Origin: Tyto alba
Taxonomy: Eukaryota; Chordata; Aves; Strigiformes; Tytonidae
Length of the DNA: 64,000 bases
Assembly (NCBI RefSeq): GCF_018691265.1
Contig: NW_024881321.1
Location: 22,728,198 to 22,792,197, forward strand
Reading direction: 5' to 3'
The notes under the pieces were generated by a model, which worked only from the letters and a program-made list of their open reading frames with translations, was not told the DNA's origin and ran no database searches. The position numbers and the translations under genes were made by a program. Position 1 is the stretch's first letter. The number at the start of each line of letters is the position of its first letter. Shown one piece after another: positions 62,503 to 64,000 of this stretch.

Positions 62503-64000
62503 CCCCAAGAGTATAAAGTAAAAGAAGTAGTCCCAGGACTATTTGAACGCTCTGCAGAGTACAGTATTGCCGCTTTCACTCACGAAAAAACCTTAAAATC
62601 TAATTGATTTAATTGTAGAGAAGAGTAATGGTTTCCTATTAACAAGCAACATGAGTTCAAAAGAACATTTCATTATATTTAAATACAGAATACTCTACAT
62701 GTCACTGTGGATGACTTAAATGGCAAGTATTCTCTTTCTGTAATATTTGTTACTGACCAGAAGTGTCAAAGTCTATTGTTTCAATTTTTGTTGCCCTCCC
62801 CAGTTTCATAAGGTAATAGCACACAACTTCTGAGACAGTCATACTAGAAAAAAAAGTGGAATGCAACCTTTGCATCACCGTTCTTTTTCTCTCAACTCCC
62901 CTTGCAGACGTTCTTATGTATTATTCACTTCTATTCTGTCCAGAGTAGTGAGTTCAGTGTAAACAGGACACAATCATAATTTGTCTGCTGCCCCAAATCC
63001 TCATCCTTCAACACCTGATTGTCATCACAGGAGCTTGGTCGGGTTTTATGTCTCTGAAAATACCTGAAGGGTTTCCAAGTGAGTAATGCTGCAGGTAGAA
63101 GTGCTGGGAAAATGCATGTAGCTATCCCACAGCTGTTTTAGTTATGCCTGTACTCCTGGGCACAGACTGGCTCCAAGGAACTTAGAGTGTAAATTCAACC
63201 CTAGCCTGATTTTATCTTGTAGTATAGTGCTTTTTGTGCATGCTCAGAAAGACTACCATAATTCATAGCAGGCCTACAATTTATGTGCCAACAAACGCAG
63301 TTCTACATCTATTATTTTAGTCTTCGGAATTCTGTGGGTAGAATACTTCCTATTCTGATCTTCCTAACCAGATCTGTGTGTAAACTTGTTAGACTATGTA
63401 CAAGCATCATCTCATAATCTATTATAGTTATTCAGATAACATTTTATTCACTGGCTTGGTGGATTTTGCTCAGGAGTTATAGCATACAGCAGCTACTGTC
63501 TTATAGCCAACTTTCTTATATGCTGATACACTCTCCCATTACTAGGTAAAAACAAGGGGGACTGCAGTGTGTCATCCTCCTTATATGTCAAAGATAAGAT
63601 TTCCTAAATTAATCTGTGTCAAAAAAATGAATGATAAACAACACATCCAACTACAGTAGTTTTAAATTATTAAGAATGCTTTGAAGTGGAGTGAGTGAAC
63701 GGAAGGGTCATCTCATAATTACATGCTCAAATCTTCATAAGCATATATCCTTCTACTACTACTACTAACTTTATGAATAGTGTATACTTTCTCTTGGTTA
63801 CATAAGGAGTCTATCATATACTTACATGTGGTAGGATTTTTTGGGGATCAGGGTCATGCACTGATCCTACAGGGTTTGGACAATCCAGGCTGGGTCTCTG
63901 AGCAGAATACTGCCACATGGTAATCCTGCCCTTGAGGTCACCTGGAAGGGCAAAAATGAGGAAGTCAAGCTAGTGCTTCCTTCCTGTTTGAATGACTAGA
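62503..64000. other. Sequence without recognised feature to the window end
   Basis: A short TAC triplet run lies near 63752-63767 and a 7-bp inverted repeat (GGATCAG/CTGATCC) at 63845-63867. The last 160 bp is somewhat GC-richer but unrecognised. Confidence 0.45.

Noticed and set aside
1..64000. CRISPR arrays, bacterial operons, rRNA or tRNA genes
   Set aside because: No spaced direct repeats, ribosome-binding sites, cloverleaf sequences or rRNA segments were seen; the whole window has the texture of bird nuclear DNA.

Overview
The window looks like bird nuclear DNA from an AT-rich gene desert or a very long intron. I found no host protein-coding gene, tRNA or rRNA that I can support. The bird assignment rests on two things. 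First, there are several CR1 LINE copies, three of them ending in the family's ATTCTRTG-type octamer tails. Second, there are several LTR families of the kind common in bird genomes. I cannot name the species.

Layout: 1-790 is an LTR-like segment on the minus strand that runs off the left edge, followed by a decayed CR1 reverse-transcriptase fragment (842-1745). A perfect (TTCC)297 array fills 3143-4330. An internally deleted CR1 lies on the minus strand at 5190-7005, and an older CR1 remnant at 11185-11660. A degraded minus-strand LTR (12130-12942) is followed by a CR1 with a preserved 3' end (13180-14168). A solo LTR with TTTAT target duplications sits at 20328-20800.

The central object is a complete LTR-to-LTR provirus at 29565-35246, flanked by 5-bp AACAT duplications. 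It has a lysine-tRNA-type primer binding site and an open 241-codon frame in the gag position with two hydrophobic segments and no visible capsid or zinc-knuckle motif. Its pol remains (protease, reverse transcriptase, RNase H, integrase) are broken by stops and frame changes although most catalytic motifs are still readable. There is no env. The two LTRs differ at roughly one position in nine over the half I compared by eye, so the insertion is not recent.

Further right lie a CR1 3' tail on the minus strand (37654-37810), another on the plus strand (48728-49092), a minus-strand LTR related to the provirus family (52855-53344) and a 1073-bp solo LTR with GTTAC duplications (61157-62229) related to the one near 12.5 kb. 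Everything else is AT-rich sequence with homopolymer runs and small tandem repeats.

No operon-like or cooperating gene system is visible. The items most worth following are the gag-position frame with its overlapping splice-donor motif, the uninterrupted 1.2-kb tetranucleotide array, and a few GC-richer blocks that I do not recognise.
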